From positions 62,001-126,000 of the forward strand of contig NZ_MLCL01000033.1 in the NCBI RefSeq assembly GCF_001942625.1: a DNA stretch of 64,000 nucleotides, in the 5' to 3' direction. The translations under genes were made by a program, and so were the position numbers. Below the pieces are notes generated by a model. The model was not told the DNA's origin, did no database searches, and worked only from the letters and a program-made list of their open reading frames with translations. The DNA is from Mycobacterium syngnathidarum (GTDB lineage: Bacteria > Actinomycetota > Actinomycetes > Mycobacteriales > Mycobacteriaceae). Below are positions 50,313 through 62,619 of this stretch, in pieces (the first letter of the stretch is position 1; each line of letters starts with the position of its first letter).

Positions 50313-52148
50313 ATGCGCCGGGTGTGGTCGTGGTTGTTTGCGTTGGGGCTCATCGCCTTTGGTCTGATGTGGCCGCTCGTGTTTACCGGCGGTACAGGGT
50401 CGGGCGCCGGGACCGGCGCGCCCGATCCGGTGGTGATCACCGACTACCGGGCTGATTTCACGGTCGACGCTCACGGCCGGATGACCGCGGTGGAGACCAT
50501 CACCGGTGACTTTCCCAGCGGCCGGCACGGGATCTTCCGCTATTGGGACGTGGCCAACCAGAACGACTCAAGGCTCCGGCAGGTACCCGAGATCACCTCG
50601 ATCACCATGGACGGGGCGCCGATGCCCTACCAACTGCTGTGGGAGAGCGGTAAACGGTTCCGGGTGGCCAAGATCGGGGACCCGGCCGCCACCCTGGACT
50701 GGGGCAGCCATGTCTTCGAGATCCGCTACACCATCGACGGGGTGCTGGATCCGGGCTCAGTCGGTGTGCACCGCCAGTTCGCCACGAACACCGGCAACCC
50801 GGATGCCACGTCGGCGTTCTACTGGAACGTTGTCGCACCGGCGTGGAACAACACCATCGAGCGGGCTGACATCTCGGTCACCCTGCCGGCCCAGGTCACC
50901 GGAGCTGGTTGCAGTGTCGGATTCGGTGTGGGCCGGGCCTGTGCGGATCTGCGCACCGACGGCAACACCGTGCGGGTGGTGGCGACCGGCCTCGAACCGC
51001 ACACCCCGGTGACGCTGCGCGCCGGCGTCGACGCGGCCACACCCGCCCAACCGAGCCTGCCGTGGTCCTACACCTGGGACCGGATCCTCGGCCGGTCGTC
51101 GGCCGCGCTGGCCTTGGTTGTCCTGCTCACCGCCGGTATGGGCCTGCTGGCCCTTGTCTGGACGCGGACCACCGTCGAACCTTCCCCGGGATTTCCGGTG
51201 CAGTACGCCCCGCCCGAAGGGCTCGGGCCGGTCCAGACCGAATTCATCCGCACCGAGACGATGCCGAAGAACGGGCTGAGTGCGACGCTGTTCCACCTCG
51301 CCGAGCGCGGGTTGGTGGAGCTCAGGCAGGTCAATGCCCAACATTGGAAGATCAAGGGCCTCGCCAGACCTGCGGATTGGGCCGGTGTCGATCCGGTGGG
51401 CGTCGACGTGGGAGCGGCGCTCAAGGTGATGTCCGTGGGGGCCGAGTTCACCGCCAAGAACACCGCGGCCTCGGGTAAGAAGCTGAGCAAGGCCAAGGCC
51501 GATATGGCTGTGGCTGTGCGCAAATGGGCGTTCGACGGCGGCTTCATGATCAGGCGCCGCAAGGAACTGTGGGTACGGGTCGCAAATGCGATGGCGTTCT
51601 TTGCCGCGCTGGCCGGGTTCTGCCTGTTCTTCGGAATCCCGATGACCGTGTGGGGGCTGCCGTTCGCGGTGTTCTTCCTCTGCTCGCTGCGTGGCTGGCA
51701 CGGCGGTGTCGGCACCCGGCGTACCCCCGCCGGTCGGGAATTGTGGTCGCGTGCAGGGGGTTTCCACCGCCTGCTGTCCACCGATTCGGCCGAGACCAGG
51801 TTCGACTTCGCCGCCCGCAAGGACCTTTACCTGGCGTACATCCCGTTCGCCGTGGCCGGTGGCGCCGCCGCGCTGTGGGCGCAGAAGTATCAGGACACCT
51901 TGGGTGCGCCTGCACCTCAACCCGATTGGTACAACTCGTCGTCTTCGTCATCATCGGACAGCAGCCACGGTTTCACCGGCGGATCCGCCGGCACGGATTT
52001 CGACAGTTTCGAATCAGCCCTGTCATCATCGATCGGGGCGTACACCGCCTCGCAATCGTCCTCATCGTCGAGCGGCGGGTCGTCGTCGTCCGGTGGCGGC
52101 GGTGGAGGTGGCGGCGGTGGCGGCGGAGGAGGAGGCGGATCGTGGTGA
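50313..52148 (+). CDS. DUF2207 membrane protein with Ser/poly-Gly tail
   Basis: A 611-residue protein. It has an N-terminal signal/anchor helix (WSWLFALGLIAFGLMWPLVF), an extracytoplasmic beta-rich domain with DYRADFTVDAHGRMTAVETI and GIFRYW (DUF2207), and a membrane helix near 265-285. A cytoplasmic helical part, two further helices and a C-terminal low-complexity tail follow: about 30 residues rich in Ser, then an unbroken Gly run before the final SW. AGGAGG 5 bases upstream fixes the ATG. It overlaps lemA. DUF2207 and LemA genes are neighbours in many bacteria; together they are thought to act at the cell envelope, but no reaction is known. Confidence 0.88.
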   Translation: MRRVWSWLFALGLIAFGLMWPLVFTGGTGSGAGTGAPDPVVITDYRADFTVDAHGRMTAVETITGDFPSGRHGIFRYWDVANQNDSRLRQVPEITSITMDGAPMPYQLLWESGKRFRVAKIGDPAATLDWGSHVFEIRYTIDGVLDPGSVGVHRQFATNTGNPDATSAFYWNVVAPAWNNTIERADISVTLPAQVTGAGCSVGFGVGRACADLRTDGNTVRVVATGLEPHTPVTLRAGVDAATPAQPSLPWSYTWDRILGRSSAALALVVLLTAGMGLLALVWTRTTVEPSPGFPVQYAPPEGLGPVQTEFIRTETMPKNGLSATLFHLAERGLVELRQVNAQHWKIKGLARPADWAGVDPVGVDVGAALKVMSVGAEFTAKNTAASGKKLSKAKADMAVAVRKWAFDGGFMIRRRKELWVRVANAMAFFAALAGFCLFFGIPMTVWGLPFAVFFLCSLRGWHGGVGTRRTPAGRELWSRAGGFHRLLSTDSAETRFDFAARKDLYLAYIPFAVAGGAAALWAQKYQDTLGAPAPQPDWYNSSSSSSSDSSHGFTGGSAGTDFDSFESALSSSIGAYTASQSSSSSSGGSSSSGGGGGGGGGGGGGGGGSW

Positions 52149-52678
52149 CACCGCTGTTGGTCGTGGTGCTGGTGCTTGCAGTCGCGGTGCTGGTGGGCTT
52201 CGTCGTGGGCTTCAACAAGCTGCGCGCGGCTGATGTGCGGGTGGCCGAGGCACTCAGCGGCATCGATGTGGAACTGACGCGCCGGGCCGCGCTGATACCC
52301 GCGCTCGTGCAGACCGTGGCGACGTTCGCGACTCACGAGACTGCGGTCCTGGGCCGGGTCAGCAGCGCGCAGGCGGCGCTGACCTCGGCGACCGGCGGGG
52401 CATCGGTAGGGCAGCGTAGCGCCGCCGAACGTAACCTCGACCATGCCCTGTCCGGCGTGCTGGCACTGGGATCGTCCTACCCGCAACTCAATTCGTCGAC
52501 CAACTTCCTGAACCTGCAAGAGAACCTGGCCGACACCGAGAACAAGCTGGCGTTCGCCCGGCAGTACTACAACGATGCGGTGGCGACCCTCAACCGGCTG
52601 GTCGGAACCATCCCATGGGTGTATCTCGCCCCGCTGGCCGGAGTGTCCGAGCGGGAGTACTACCGGGCTCCGCATTAG
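52145..52678 (+). CDS. lemA: LemA family protein
   Basis: A 177-residue protein with one N-terminal membrane helix (LVVVLVLAVAVLVGFVVGFN) followed by the long helical LemA domain: ALSGIDVELTRRAALIPALV, then STNFLNLQENLADTENKLAF and ARQYYNDAVATLNRLVGTIP, the family's best-kept stretch. GTG at 52145 overlaps the DUF2207 stop (GTGA); the GTG one codon earlier is equally possible. It is co-translated with the DUF2207 gene, so the two products are likely partners. Function unknown. Confidence 0.9.
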   Translation: MTPLLVVVLVLAVAVLVGFVVGFNKLRAADVRVAEALSGIDVELTRRAALIPALVQTVATFATHETAVLGRVSSAQAALTSATGGASVGQRSAAERNLDHALSGVLALGSSYPQLNSSTNFLNLQENLADTENKLAFARQYYNDAVATLNRLVGTIPWVYLAPLAGVSEREYYRAPH

Positions 52679-52711
52679 GGAAGCAGCGGGCTGAATCCTT
52701 AAACTGGTGCG

Positions 52712-53641
52712 GTGCGTCTCGTCTTTGCCGGAACCCCAGAGCCCGCCCTTCCGTCGTTGCAGCGGCTGATCGACTCGCCCCGCCACGATGTGGTCGCGGT
52801 CCTGACCCGGCCCGATGCCGCCGCTGGGCGTCGCGGCAAGCCCGCCCCGTCACCGGTCGCGAAGCTGGCCCTCGAGCACGACATCCCCGTGCTGCGACCG
52901 GCGAAACCCAACTCCGACGAGTTCGTCGCCGAACTGTCCGAGCTGGCACCGGACTGCTGTGCCGTTGTCGCCTACGGCGCGCTGCTGAGCGAGCGCCTCC
53001 TGGCGGTGCCAGTACACGGCTGGGTCAATCTCCACTTCTCGTTGTTGCCGGCTTGGCGCGGTGCGGCTCCGGTGCAGGCTTCTCTGGCGGCCGGTGACGA
53101 AGTCACGGGGGCCACGACGTTCCTGATCGAACCGGCACTGGACTCCGGCCCGGTTTACGGGGTGGTCACCGAGCGTGTACGCGATACCGATACGGCCGGC
53201 GATCTGCTTGGGCGGCTTGCTGATTCAGGTGCCGCGCTGTTGGAGTCCACCATGGACGGCATTGCCGAGGGAGCACTGACCGCGGTCCCGCAGCCGGCCG
53301 ACGGGGTGAGCCTGGCGCCCAAGATCACCGTGGAGTCGGCGCGGATTCGCTGGGATCTGCCGGCCCACGTCATCGATCGGCAGGTCCGTTCGGTTACCCC
53401 GAATCCCGGTGCCTGGACGATGATCGGGGACCTGCGTGTCAAGGTCGGTCCGGTCGCCGTAGATCTGTCGCGAGATTTGTTGGCGCCCGGTGAAATCCGT
53501 GTGGAGCGCAACGCGGTGCTGGTCGGTACCGGTTCGCAACCCGTTCGCCTCGGGCAGATCCAGCCGCCCGGCAAGAAACTCATGAATGCCGCCGATTGGG
53601 CTCGTGGCGCGCGGCTCGAGGAATCGGTGCGTGCATCGTGA
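52712..53641 (+). CDS. fmt: Methionyl-tRNA formyltransferase
   Basis: Fmt formylates initiator Met-tRNA using 10-formyl-THF. The 309-residue enzyme starts [19 protein letters not shown], has the folate and catalytic core [18 protein letters not shown] (Asn, His and the SLLP signature), and a C-terminal OB-like domain ending in [19 protein letters not shown] start. It overlaps rsmB (GTGA), the order seen in Rv1406-Rv1407. Confidence 0.97.
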   Translation: MRLVFAGTPEPALPSLQRLIDSPRHDVVAVLTRPDAAAGRRGKPAPSPVAKLALEHDIPVLRPAKPNSDEFVAELSELAPDCCAVVAYGALLSERLLAVPVHGWVNLHFSLLPAWRGAAPVQASLAAGDEVTGATTFLIEPALDSGPVYGVVTERVRDTDTAGDLLGRLADSGAALLESTMDGIAEGALTAVPQPADGVSLAPKITVESARIRWDLPAHVIDRQVRSVTPNPGAWTMIGDLRVKVGPVAVDLSRDLLAPGEIRVERNAVLVGTGSQPVRLGQIQPPGKKLMNAADWARGARLEESVRAS

Positions 53642-55041
53642 ACCGGCCCGCAGACCGTCCGAACCGTACGCCGCAACGCAACCGTCAGCACCGCCGCGCA
53701 CCGCTGGATCCGGCCCGCCGCGCGGCATTCGACGTGCTGCGCGCGGTATCCGAACGTGATTCCTACGCCAACCTGGCCTTGCCCGCGCTGCTGCGGGAAC
53801 GCGGGATCGAGGGCCGTGACGCGGCGTTCGCCACCGAGTTGACCTATGGCGCGTGCCGTACCCGGGGGCTTCTCGACGCTGTCATCGCCGCAGCGGCCGG
53901 GCGTCCGCCCGAGCGCATCGACCCGGTACTGCTCGATCTGTTGCGCCTGGGCGCATACCAACTACTGCGCACCCGGGTCGAGCCGCACGCCGCGGTGTCC
54001 ACCACCGTCGAGCAGGCCGGCATCGAATTCGACACGGCCCGAGCGGGTTTCGTCAACGGCGTGCTGCGGACCATTTCCCGCAGCACCGAGCAGGAGTGGA
54101 TGGAGCAACTGGCGCCGCCGGCCGCCACCGATCCGGTGGGGCACGCCGCGTTCGTGCACGCCCACCCGCGGTGGATCGCGCAGGCCTTCACCGACGCGCT
54201 GGGGGCCAGGGCGGGGGAGCTCGACGCCCTGCTGACCAGTGACGACGAACGTCCAGTGGTGCACCTGGCGGCCCGACCCACGGCGCTGACGGCGGCCGAG
54301 CTGGCCGCGCAGGCCGACGGGACCGTCGGGCGCTACTCGCCGTACGCGGTCTACCTGCCCGGGGGCGACCCCGGACAGTTGGCGGCGGTGCGCGACGGCG
54401 CCGCCCAGGTCCAGGACGAGGGCAGTCAGCTGGTGGCCCGCGCGCTGACGCTGGCCGAGCTGGACGGCCCCGACAACGGCCGCTGGCTCGACCTGTGCGC
54501 CGGACCGGGCGGTAAGACCGCGCTCTTGGCCGCCATCGGTGCGGCCGCCGGTGCCCGGGTCACGGCGGTCGAACCGGCGTCGCGCCGTGCCGACCTGGTC
54601 GAGGAGAACACCCGGGGCCTCGACGTCGACGTGCACCGTGTGGACGGGCGGGAATCGGGCCTGGAACCCGGATTCGACCGGGTACTCGTCGACGCCCCGT
54701 GCACCGGGCTGGGAGCGTTGCGCCGACGCCCCGAGGCACGCTGGCGGCGCCAGCCCGGTGATGTTCCCGGTTTGGCGAAGCTGCAGCGTGAGCTGCTCGC
54801 CGCGGCGATAAGGCTGACGCGTCCCGGTGGCGTGGTCCTCTACGCGACCTGTTCACCGCACCTGGCCGAAACGGTCGGGGTGGTGGCCGACGCGGTGCGC
54901 CGGCATCGGGTGACCCAGGTGGACACCGGGGAGTTGTTTGCCCCGGCCGACGACCTCGGCGACGGGCCACACGTGCAGCTGTGGCCGCACCGGCATGGGA
55001 CGGATGCGATGTTCAGTGCGGCCCTGAAGGTCGACCGATGA
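53638..55041 (+). CDS. rsmB: 16S rRNA (cytosine-967-C5)-methyltransferase
   Basis: RsmB (Fmu) methylates C967 of 16S rRNA. The 467-residue protein has an N-terminal NusB-like RNA-binding domain ([29 protein letters not shown]), the SAM loop [16 protein letters not shown], and the two catalytic Cys motifs [15 protein letters not shown] and [15 protein letters not shown]. The first 20 residues are basic and unlike the family. GTG start overlapping fmt. Its stop codon is also the first repeat unit of the tandem repeat that follows. Confidence 0.96.
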   Translation: MNRPADRPNRTPQRNRQHRRAPLDPARRAAFDVLRAVSERDSYANLALPALLRERGIEGRDAAFATELTYGACRTRGLLDAVIAAAAGRPPERIDPVLLDLLRLGAYQLLRTRVEPHAAVSTTVEQAGIEFDTARAGFVNGVLRTISRSTEQEWMEQLAPPAATDPVGHAAFVHAHPRWIAQAFTDALGARAGELDALLTSDDERPVVHLAARPTALTAAELAAQADGTVGRYSPYAVYLPGGDPGQLAAVRDGAAQVQDEGSQLVARALTLAELDGPDNGRWLDLCAGPGGKTALLAAIGAAAGARVTAVEPASRRADLVEENTRGLDVDVHRVDGRESGLEPGFDRVLVDAPCTGLGALRRRPEARWRRQPGDVPGLAKLQRELLAAAIRLTRPGGVVLYATCSPHLAETVGVVADAVRRHRVTQVDTGELFAPADDLGDGPHVQLWPHRHGTDAMFSAALKVDR

Positions 55042-55144
55042 GCGCTTGCGCGAAGAGCATGAGCGTGAGCATGAGCGCTTGCGCGAAGAGCATGAGCGTG
55101 AGCATGAGCGCTTGCGCGAAGAGCATGAGCGCTTGCGCGAAGAG
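55040..55144. repeat. Tandem repeat (VNTR-like) between rsmB and rpe
   Basis: Two units alternate: A = GAGCGCTTGCGCGAAGAGCAT (21 bp) split as GAGCGCTTGCG-CGAAGAGCAT, and B = GAGCGTGAGCAT (12 bp), in the order A-B-A-B-A-A', the last copy being 18 bp. The 33-bp A+B unit is repeated exactly. The array starts within the rsmB stop codon and has no stop in the rpe frame, where it would encode a Glu/Arg/His-rich heptad-like stretch if an upstream start were used. Confidence 0.9.
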
Positions 55145-55165
55145 TGTCGAGATAGGCTGACGGCC

Positions 55166-55843
55166 ATGGCAGAACCCCTGATCGCCCCATCCATCCTGTC
55201 CGCTGATTTCGCGCGGCTGTCCGATGAGGTCGCCGCGGTGGCCGGGGCCGACTGGCTGCACGTCGACGTCATGGACAACCATTTCGTCCCTAACCTCACG
55301 TTGGGCCTGCCGGTGGTGGAGTCGCTGCTCAAGGCCACCGACATTCCGATGGACTGCCACCTGATGATCGATCAGCCCGAGCGGTGGGCGCCGCCGTACG
55401 CCGAAGCCGGTGCGTACAACGTCACCTTCCACGCCGAGGCCACCGACAACCCCGTCGGCGTGGCGCGTGACATCCGGGCCGCCGGCGCCAAGGCCGGTCT
55501 GTCGGTGAAGCCCGGCACCCCGCTGGAGCCGTACCTGGAGATCCTCAAGGAATTCGACACGCTGCTGGTGATGTCGGTCGAACCCGGTTTCGGTGGCCAG
55601 AAGTTCATCCCGGAGGTGCTCGCCAAGGTGGGGACCGCGCGGCGGCTCGTCGACTCCGGTGAGCTGACGATCGTCATCGAGATCGATGGCGGCATCAATG
55701 CCGACACCATCGAACAGGCCGCCGAAGCCGGTGTGGACTGCTTTGTCGCCGGCTCGGCGGTGTACAGCGCCGCCGACCCGGCCGCCGCGGTGAAGTCATT
55801 GCGTCAGCAGGCTGCGAGCGCGTCGAGACATCTGACGCTATGA
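55166..55843 (+). CDS. rpe: Ribulose-phosphate 3-epimerase
   Basis: It interconverts ribulose-5-phosphate and xylulose-5-phosphate in the pentose phosphate pathway. The 225-residue TIM barrel has [31 protein letters not shown] (metal ligands His and Asp), [23 protein letters not shown] and [11 protein letters not shown]. The ATG giving [11 protein letters not shown] is the normal start; the frame is open upstream through the tandem repeat, but that stretch matches no epimerase. It overlaps ribD (ATGA). Confidence 0.96.
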   Translation: MAEPLIAPSILSADFARLSDEVAAVAGADWLHVDVMDNHFVPNLTLGLPVVESLLKATDIPMDCHLMIDQPERWAPPYAEAGAYNVTFHAEATDNPVGVARDIRAAGAKAGLSVKPGTPLEPYLEILKEFDTLLVMSVEPGFGGQKFIPEVLAKVGTARRLVDSGELTIVIEIDGGINADTIEQAAEAGVDCFVAGSAVYSAADPAAAVKSLRQQAASASRHLTL

Positions 55844-56841
55844 CGCTCGAGGCCGCGATGCGGCTGGCCGTCGAGCAGGCCGAACAGGTCAAAGGTTCGA
55901 CGTACCCCAACCCGCCGGTCGGTGCGGTGATCCTGGACAGCGACGGACAGATCGTCGGTGTGGGTGGTACCCAACCGGTCGGAGGCGCGCACGCCGAGGT
56001 GATGGCGTTGCGGGCGGCAGGGGAGCGCGCCAAGGGTGGTGCAGCTGTGGTCACCCTGGAACCGTGCAATCACCATGGTCGCACCCCGCCGTGTGTGGAT
56101 GCGCTTCTGGCGGCAGGCATTTCGTCTGTCACCTACGCGGCTTCCGATCCGAATCCGGCGGCGGCGGGCGGTGCGCAACGGCTTGTCGATGCCGGTGTCA
56201 CGGTCAGCCCGGGTTTGCTTGCCGAAGAGGTGGAGCAGGGACCTCTGCGTGAATGGCTGCACAAGCAGCGCACCGGATTGCCCCATGTCACATGGAAATT
56301 CGCCACCAGTGTGGACGGCCGCAGCGCCGCTGCCGACGGTTCCAGCCAGTGGATCACCAGTGAGGCCGCCCGCGCGGATGTGCATCGCAAGCGCGCCGCA
56401 GCCGATGCGATCGTGGCCGGTACCGGGACAGTATTCGTCGACGATCCGGCGTTGACCGCGCGCCGGCCCGACGGCTCGCTCACCGATCATCAGCCGCTGC
56501 GGGTGGTGGTGGGTATGCGCGAAGTATCGCCGGATGCCAAGGTGCTCAACGACGATTCCCACACGATGCTGATCCGCACCCACGATCCGCATGAAGTGAT
56601 GCGGTCGCTGGGGGATCGGACTGATGTGCTTCTTGAGGGCGGGCCGACGCTGGCCGGGGCGTTCCTGCGGGCCGGCGTGGTAAACCGGATCCTGGCTTAT
56701 GTGGCGCCGATGCTGCTGGGTGGCCCGATCACCGCGGTCGATGACATCGGGGTGCCGAGTCTCGTGCACGCGCAGCGGTGGAGGTTCGACGGCATCACCG
56801 CCATCGGACCCGATGTTCGCCTGAGCCTGGTGCCCAACTGA
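55840..56841 (+). CDS. ribD: Bifunctional riboflavin deaminase/reductase
   Basis: RibD (RibG) deaminates and then reduces the pyrimidine intermediate of riboflavin synthesis. The N-terminal deaminase has the zinc site HAEVMAL (His-Ala-Glu) and [17 protein letters not shown]. The C-terminal reductase begins near residue 150 with [15 protein letters not shown] and includes [12 protein letters not shown] and [13 protein letters not shown]. The length of 333 residues is normal. It is coupled to rpe, but the other rib genes lie beyond the convergent P55/lprG pair. Confidence 0.96.
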   Translation: MTLEAAMRLAVEQAEQVKGSTYPNPPVGAVILDSDGQIVGVGGTQPVGGAHAEVMALRAAGERAKGGAAVVTLEPCNHHGRTPPCVDALLAAGISSVTYAASDPNPAAAGGAQRLVDAGVTVSPGLLAEEVEQGPLREWLHKQRTGLPHVTWKFATSVDGRSAAADGSSQWITSEAARADVHRKRAAADAIVAGTGTVFVDDPALTARRPDGSLTDHQPLRVVVGMREVSPDAKVLNDDSHTMLIRTHDPHEVMRSLGDRTDVLLEGGPTLAGAFLRAGVVNRILAYVAPMLLGGPITAVDDIGVPSLVHAQRWRFDGITAIGPDVRLSLVPN

Positions 56842-56872
56842 CGGCAGGCCGGCCGGAGGTATCCAGCTGTAG

Positions 56873-56893
56873 TTAGGGTGGCCTAAGTTAGGC
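56873..56893. promoter_or_regulatory. Possible IdeR/DtxR-type iron box
   Basis: TTAGGGTGGCCTAAGTTAG agrees with the 19-bp iron-box consensus TTAGGTTAGGCTAACCTAA at 13 positions. It overlaps a perfect GCCTAA-G-TTAGGC palindrome and TTAGG-GTGG-CCTAA. It lies 32 bases after ribD and about 120 bases before a small open frame. IdeR control is inferred only from the sequence. Confidence 0.4.
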
Positions 56894-56995
56894 TGGGCGG
56901 CGAACCGGGCGCTGGTGGTGTTGATCGGTACACTCGTACCAAAGCGCGTTCACTGCCGAATTCGCGCCCGGTGAACCCGAGCAAAGGACGCGAGC

Positions 56996-57151
56996 ATGAC
57001 TGCACTGCAGGACTGGCTCCCCGCCACACCATTTTCCCCTCGCGCAATTCGGGCGTTGGTGCGCGCCCCACTCCGCCTCGTGCTGCCCAGCCGGCCGGCC
57101 GAGGCCGGCCGGGCACCACGTTTACTCCGCCCTGGTGTCGAGCGTTGCTGA
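56996..57151 (+). CDS. Possible small protein (51 aa) between ribD and the efflux gene
   Basis: An ATG preceded by AAAGGAC opens 51 codons (starting MTALQDWLPATPFSPRAIRA) rich in Arg, Leu, Ala and Pro, ending five bases before the convergent MFS gene's stop codon. It resembles nothing I know. In its favour are the ribosome binding site and an upstream palindrome-rich stretch that could be a promoter. Against it, a GC-rich hairpin cuts through its second half. It may equally be a leader transcript or noncoding. Confidence 0.25.
   Translation: MTALQDWLPATPFSPRAIRALVRAPLRLVLPSRPAEAGRAPRLLRPGVERC
57091..57112. terminator. GC-rich hairpin between convergent units
   Basis: CCGGCCGGCC-GA-GGCCGGCCGG is a near-perfect inverted repeat just before the 3' end of the minus-strand MFS gene. 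It could end transcription from either side; there is no T-run. Confidence 0.4.
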
Positions 57152-57156
57152 ACGGC

Positions 57157-58839
57157 TCAGTCGGATCGGTGCCGCCCCGGCTGCTGCTGGCGCGGTAGCT
57201 GCACCGTCCCCTCGGTGGACTGCGCCGGCAGTACCTGCGTCGGCAAGTAGAGCTGGCCGGTCGAAACGTCGCCGTCGTCGCGGGTAGGCGCGCCGTCGCC
57301 GGCCGGCGGGCCGTCGAGCTCGTCGGCGTGGAAGTGGCGCGCGGCGATCAGCAGGCCGAGCACCGCACCCACCACGCAGACGATCGCGGTGATACCGAAA
57401 ATGTCGCCGTACATCGACACATATGCCTCGCGATAGCGGGTGGCTTGCGACGCCAGCCGCTCCTGCAGCGACATTTCGCTGGTGTTCGCCGCAGCTGCCA
57501 GGCCGGCCAGATGCTGATTGAAGCGGTACAGACCCCAGGCCGACAGCGCCGCCATGCCGATGAGCATGCCGATCATGCGGGCCACCACGACGAATGCCGA
57601 GGCGATGCCGTGTTGCGCGGCCGGCACCACCCGCAAGGTGGCCGAGGTGAGCGGAGCGATCACCAGTCCGAGCCCCAGGCCCACGATCGCCAGATCGGTG
57701 TCGAGCACCGGCAACTGGACCAGGGCCAAGTCGTAGGTCTTGTCGAGCACATCGATCGACCACTGGGTGATCAGCCAGAAACCACCGGCGGCGATCATCA
57801 GGCCGGCGAAGCTGACGATGCGATCCCCGACCCGGGTGGCGATCCAGCCACCGATCAGCGCGCCGATCGGCAATGCGATCAGGAACCGCAGCAGCAGGAA
57901 CGCGGCCTCGTATTTGTCCTTGCCGAGCACGCCCTGACCGAACAGCTCGACGTTGACCAGCGTCACCATCAGCGCCGCGCCGGTGCACAACGATGCGGCG
58001 AGCGCGGCGAGGAACGGCACGAACTTCACGCCCGCGGGCTCGATCAGCCGGGTGCGGGCGACCTTCTCCCATACGAAGAACGCCACCGCCGCCACCAGCG
58101 CACCGATCAGCAGCGGAAGGCCCCATTCGGGCAGGACGTGCTTGCCGTCCGGCTCCGGGTTGTACAGCCCCACGACGGCCAGACCCAACGCGATCGCCAG
58201 CAGGACCCCACCGACGACATCGACTTTCTCGGGATGGTCGCTCGGTTCCTTGCCCGGCAGGCTGAAATGGATCATCGCCATGGCGACGGCGGCCAGCGGC
58301 ACGTTGATCCAGAACACCGCCTGCCAGTGGTGGAACAGCGCCACCGCACCGATGCCGTAGAGCGGGCCGAGCACGCTGCCGAATTCCTGTGCGGCACCGA
58401 CACCACCCAGCACCGCGGCCCGGTTGCGGGCCGCCCACAGGTCGGCGGCCAGCGCCAGTGTCACCGGGAGGAGCGCGCCACTGGCGGTGCCCTGTACGAC
58501 GCGGCCGATGACCAGCATGGTCAGGTCGCCAGACAGCGCGGTGATCACCGAGCCGACAGCAAAACCGGCCAGGCCGACCTGGATCAGCATCTTGCGTCCG
58601 AACCGGTCCGAGGCCCGGCCCAGCAGCGGCATCGCCGCGATGTAGCCCAGCAGGTAACCGGTGATGATCGGCGTGACCTGCTGGATCTTGTTTATCGCGA
58701 TCCCGACGTCGGCCATGATGTCGGTCATGATCGTGACCACGACATAGGTGTCGAGAGCGCCGAGCAGCACGGCAAGGCTGCCCGCGCTGATCGCGATGTG
58801 GCGGTTGCGGCCGGACCTCACCGACTCCGCGGCCCGCAT
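57157..58839 (-). CDS. MFS exporter P55 (Rv1410c-like), partner of LprG
   Basis: A 560-residue, 14-helix DHA2-type carrier. Motif A-like [10 protein letters not shown] follows helix 2, motif C-like [18 protein letters not shown] is in helix 5, and the C-terminus has a polar, disordered tail of about 65 residues (from [13 protein letters not shown]). Its ATG overlaps the lprG stop, the same order as lprG-Rv1410c, where the pair exports triacylglycerol and lipoarabinomannan to the outer envelope and affects drug susceptibility. The same role is inferred here. Confidence 0.94.
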   Translation of the reverse strand: MRAAESVRSGRNRHIAISAGSLAVLLGALDTYVVVTIMTDIMADVGIAINKIQQVTPIITGYLLGYIAAMPLLGRASDRFGRKMLIQVGLAGFAVGSVITALSGDLTMLVIGRVVQGTASGALLPVTLALAADLWAARNRAAVLGGVGAAQEFGSVLGPLYGIGAVALFHHWQAVFWINVPLAAVAMAMIHFSLPGKEPSDHPEKVDVVGGVLLAIALGLAVVGLYNPEPDGKHVLPEWGLPLLIGALVAAVAFFVWEKVARTRLIEPAGVKFVPFLAALAASLCTGAALMVTLVNVELFGQGVLGKDKYEAAFLLLRFLIALPIGALIGGWIATRVGDRIVSFAGLMIAAGGFWLITQWSIDVLDKTYDLALVQLPVLDTDLAIVGLGLGLVIAPLTSATLRVVPAAQHGIASAFVVVARMIGMLIGMAALSAWGLYRFNQHLAGLAAAANTSEMSLQERLASQATRYREAYVSMYGDIFGITAIVCVVGAVLGLLIAARHFHADELDGPPAGDGAPTRDDGDVSTGQLYLPTQVLPAQSTEGTVQLPRQQQPGRHRSD

Positions 58840-59552
58840 CAGGACGCAGGCTTGGTGACGGAGACCTGCTTGCCCCAGTCAGTCAGGGTCATGGTGACGC
58901 TGTTTCCGGGGGTGGGTTCGAGCTTGGCCTGCAGCAGGGCGTGGTCGCCTTCTTCGGAGATCCACGCGGTGCCCGGGACCGGGCCCTCAGCCTTGAGCTG
59001 CGGGGCGATCTTGTTGACGGCGTCAGCGCTGACCGTGCCGGTCACGCGGACCCCCTCGGTGCCGTTGATGGATTCGCGGCCCTCGGCCTTGGGGTCGGTG
59101 AAGTTCGACAGCACGTTGGCCAGGCCGAGGTCGGGGTTCAGGATGGTCGACACGTCGTAGATCTTCTCGGCCGGTCCGTAATCGGACAGCGGATCGCCCG
59201 CGGTCAGTGCGGCATACAGGGTCCCGTCGGCGACCACGAACTTCGCGTCGGAGATCTTCTGGCCGAAGGCGTCGAGATCGACGGTGCCCTGCGCGGCCAC
59301 GGCGGGCGTATTGGTCAGGTCGCCGTCGAGTTTCTCGATGGGCAGGCCCTTGATCGTGCCCTGCACGGTCAGCAGCAGATGCACGCTCTGCTGGGCCTTG
59401 GTGGTGGCCGCGGAATCCTGCAACAGCGTGGCTGCATCGGGCAACGGGGCGTTCGACGTCTCCGAAGACGACGAGCAGCCGGCGACAAGGGCCGCCGCGG
59501 TGAAGAGGATTGCGAGTAAGGACTGGACTGCGAACCGTGGGCGCGTCTGCAT
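58839..59552 (-). CDS. lprG: Lipoprotein LprG
   Basis: A 237-residue lipoprotein: signal peptide with the lipobox LVAGC, lipidated Cys26, then a Ser-rich spacer and the LprG/LppX-type beta-alpha fold that holds acyl chains ([20 protein letters not shown], then [20 protein letters not shown]). LprG carries triacylglycerol and lipoglycans across the periplasm, working with the MFS protein encoded right after it. The ATG before QTRPRF is the only start giving a normal signal peptide. It diverges from ribE with 72 bases between starts. Confidence 0.95.
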   Translation of the reverse strand: MQTRPRFAVQSLLAILFTAAALVAGCSSSSETSNAPLPDAATLLQDSAATTKAQQSVHLLLTVQGTIKGLPIEKLDGDLTNTPAVAAQGTVDLDAFGQKISDAKFVVADGTLYAALTAGDPLSDYGPAEKIYDVSTILNPDLGLANVLSNFTDPKAEGRESINGTEGVRVTGTVSADAVNKIAPQLKAEGPVPGTAWISEEGDHALLQAKLEPTPGNSVTMTLTDWGKQVSVTKPAS

Positions 59553-59624
59553 GACTGCATCGTAGAGGCTCACCGCCCCCGGGCGTTTTCCCCGACTCAC
59601 TGTTGAATGAATACTCTGGTCGGC

Positions 59625-60224
59625 GTGTTCACCGGAATCGTTGAAGAACTGGGTGTCCTGGTCGACAAGGCGGAGCTGACCGATGCTGCCCGGTTCACCA
59701 TCCGTGGGCCCGTGGTCACCGCAGATGCCGGTCACGGCGATTCGATCGCGGTGAACGGGGTCTGCCTGACCGTGGTGGATGTGCTGCCCGACGGCGTGTT
59801 CACCGCCGACGTGATGGGGGAGACGCTCAACCGGTCGAGTCTGGGCGGAGTCGGGGTCGGTAGCCAGGTCAATCTGGAGCGGGCCGCCGCGGTCAACAGC
59901 CGCCTCGGTGGTCACATCGTTCAGGGCCATGTGGACGGCACCGGCACTGTGATTTCCCGCACGCCCTTCGAGCATTGGGAAGTGGTGCGCATCGGCCTGC
60001 CTGCCGCGCTGTCGCGTTACGTCGTGGAGAAGGGCTCGATCACGGTCGACGGGGTCTCGCTGACCGTGTCCGCGGTGGCTGATGACTGGTTCGAGATATC
60101 GCTGATCCCCACCACTGTCGAGCTCACCACGCTGGGCCGGGCCAGGGTGGGAACCACGGTCAACCTCGAGGTCGACATCATCGCGAAATATGTGGAACGG
60201 CTGATGGCCGGTCCCGGTGAGTAA
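59625..60224 (+). CDS. ribE: Riboflavin synthase, alpha chain
   Basis: It dismutates two 6,7-dimethyl-8-ribityllumazine molecules to riboflavin. The 199-residue chain has two similar barrels, each with a GDSIAVNGVCLTV / KGSITVDGVSLTV motif, plus GGHIVQGHVDGTG and a C-terminal AKYVERLM helix. The GTG giving MFTGIVEELG is the universal start of the family. It is called ribC in M. tuberculosis (Rv1412). It diverges from lprG. Confidence 0.96.
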   Translation: MFTGIVEELGVLVDKAELTDAARFTIRGPVVTADAGHGDSIAVNGVCLTVVDVLPDGVFTADVMGETLNRSSLGGVGVGSQVNLERAAAVNSRLGGHIVQGHVDGTGTVISRTPFEHWEVVRIGLPAALSRYVVEKGSITVDGVSLTVSAVADDWFEISLIPTTVELTTLGRARVGTTVNLEVDIIAKYVERLMAGPGE

Positions 60225-60321
60225 GAGCTGGCAATAACCGCTGGATTTCGGTGGTTCATACTGGAGTCGGCACATGGTCCCGCATTGGGGGCCTGGCACG
60301 AGAACAGGCAAGGTGGCGCAG

Positions 60322-62608
<2,287 letters not shown>

Positions 62609-62619
62609 GTCGCGCGGGA

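Noticed and set aside
55046..55165. N-terminal extension of Rpe through the tandem repeat
   Set aside because: The frame is open, but the normal epimerase start is the ATG at 55166 and the extension is pure repeat sequence; kept as a question under findings rather than in the gene model.
57328..59160. 610-codon plus-strand frame opposite P55 and lprG
   Set aside because: Extremely rich in Asp, His, Gln and Arg with no recognisable motif; it is the mirror of the MFS and lipoprotein genes.
60225..60321. FMN riboswitch before ribBA
   Set aside because: The gap of under 100 bases is too short for the FMN aptamer and none of its conserved segments is visible.
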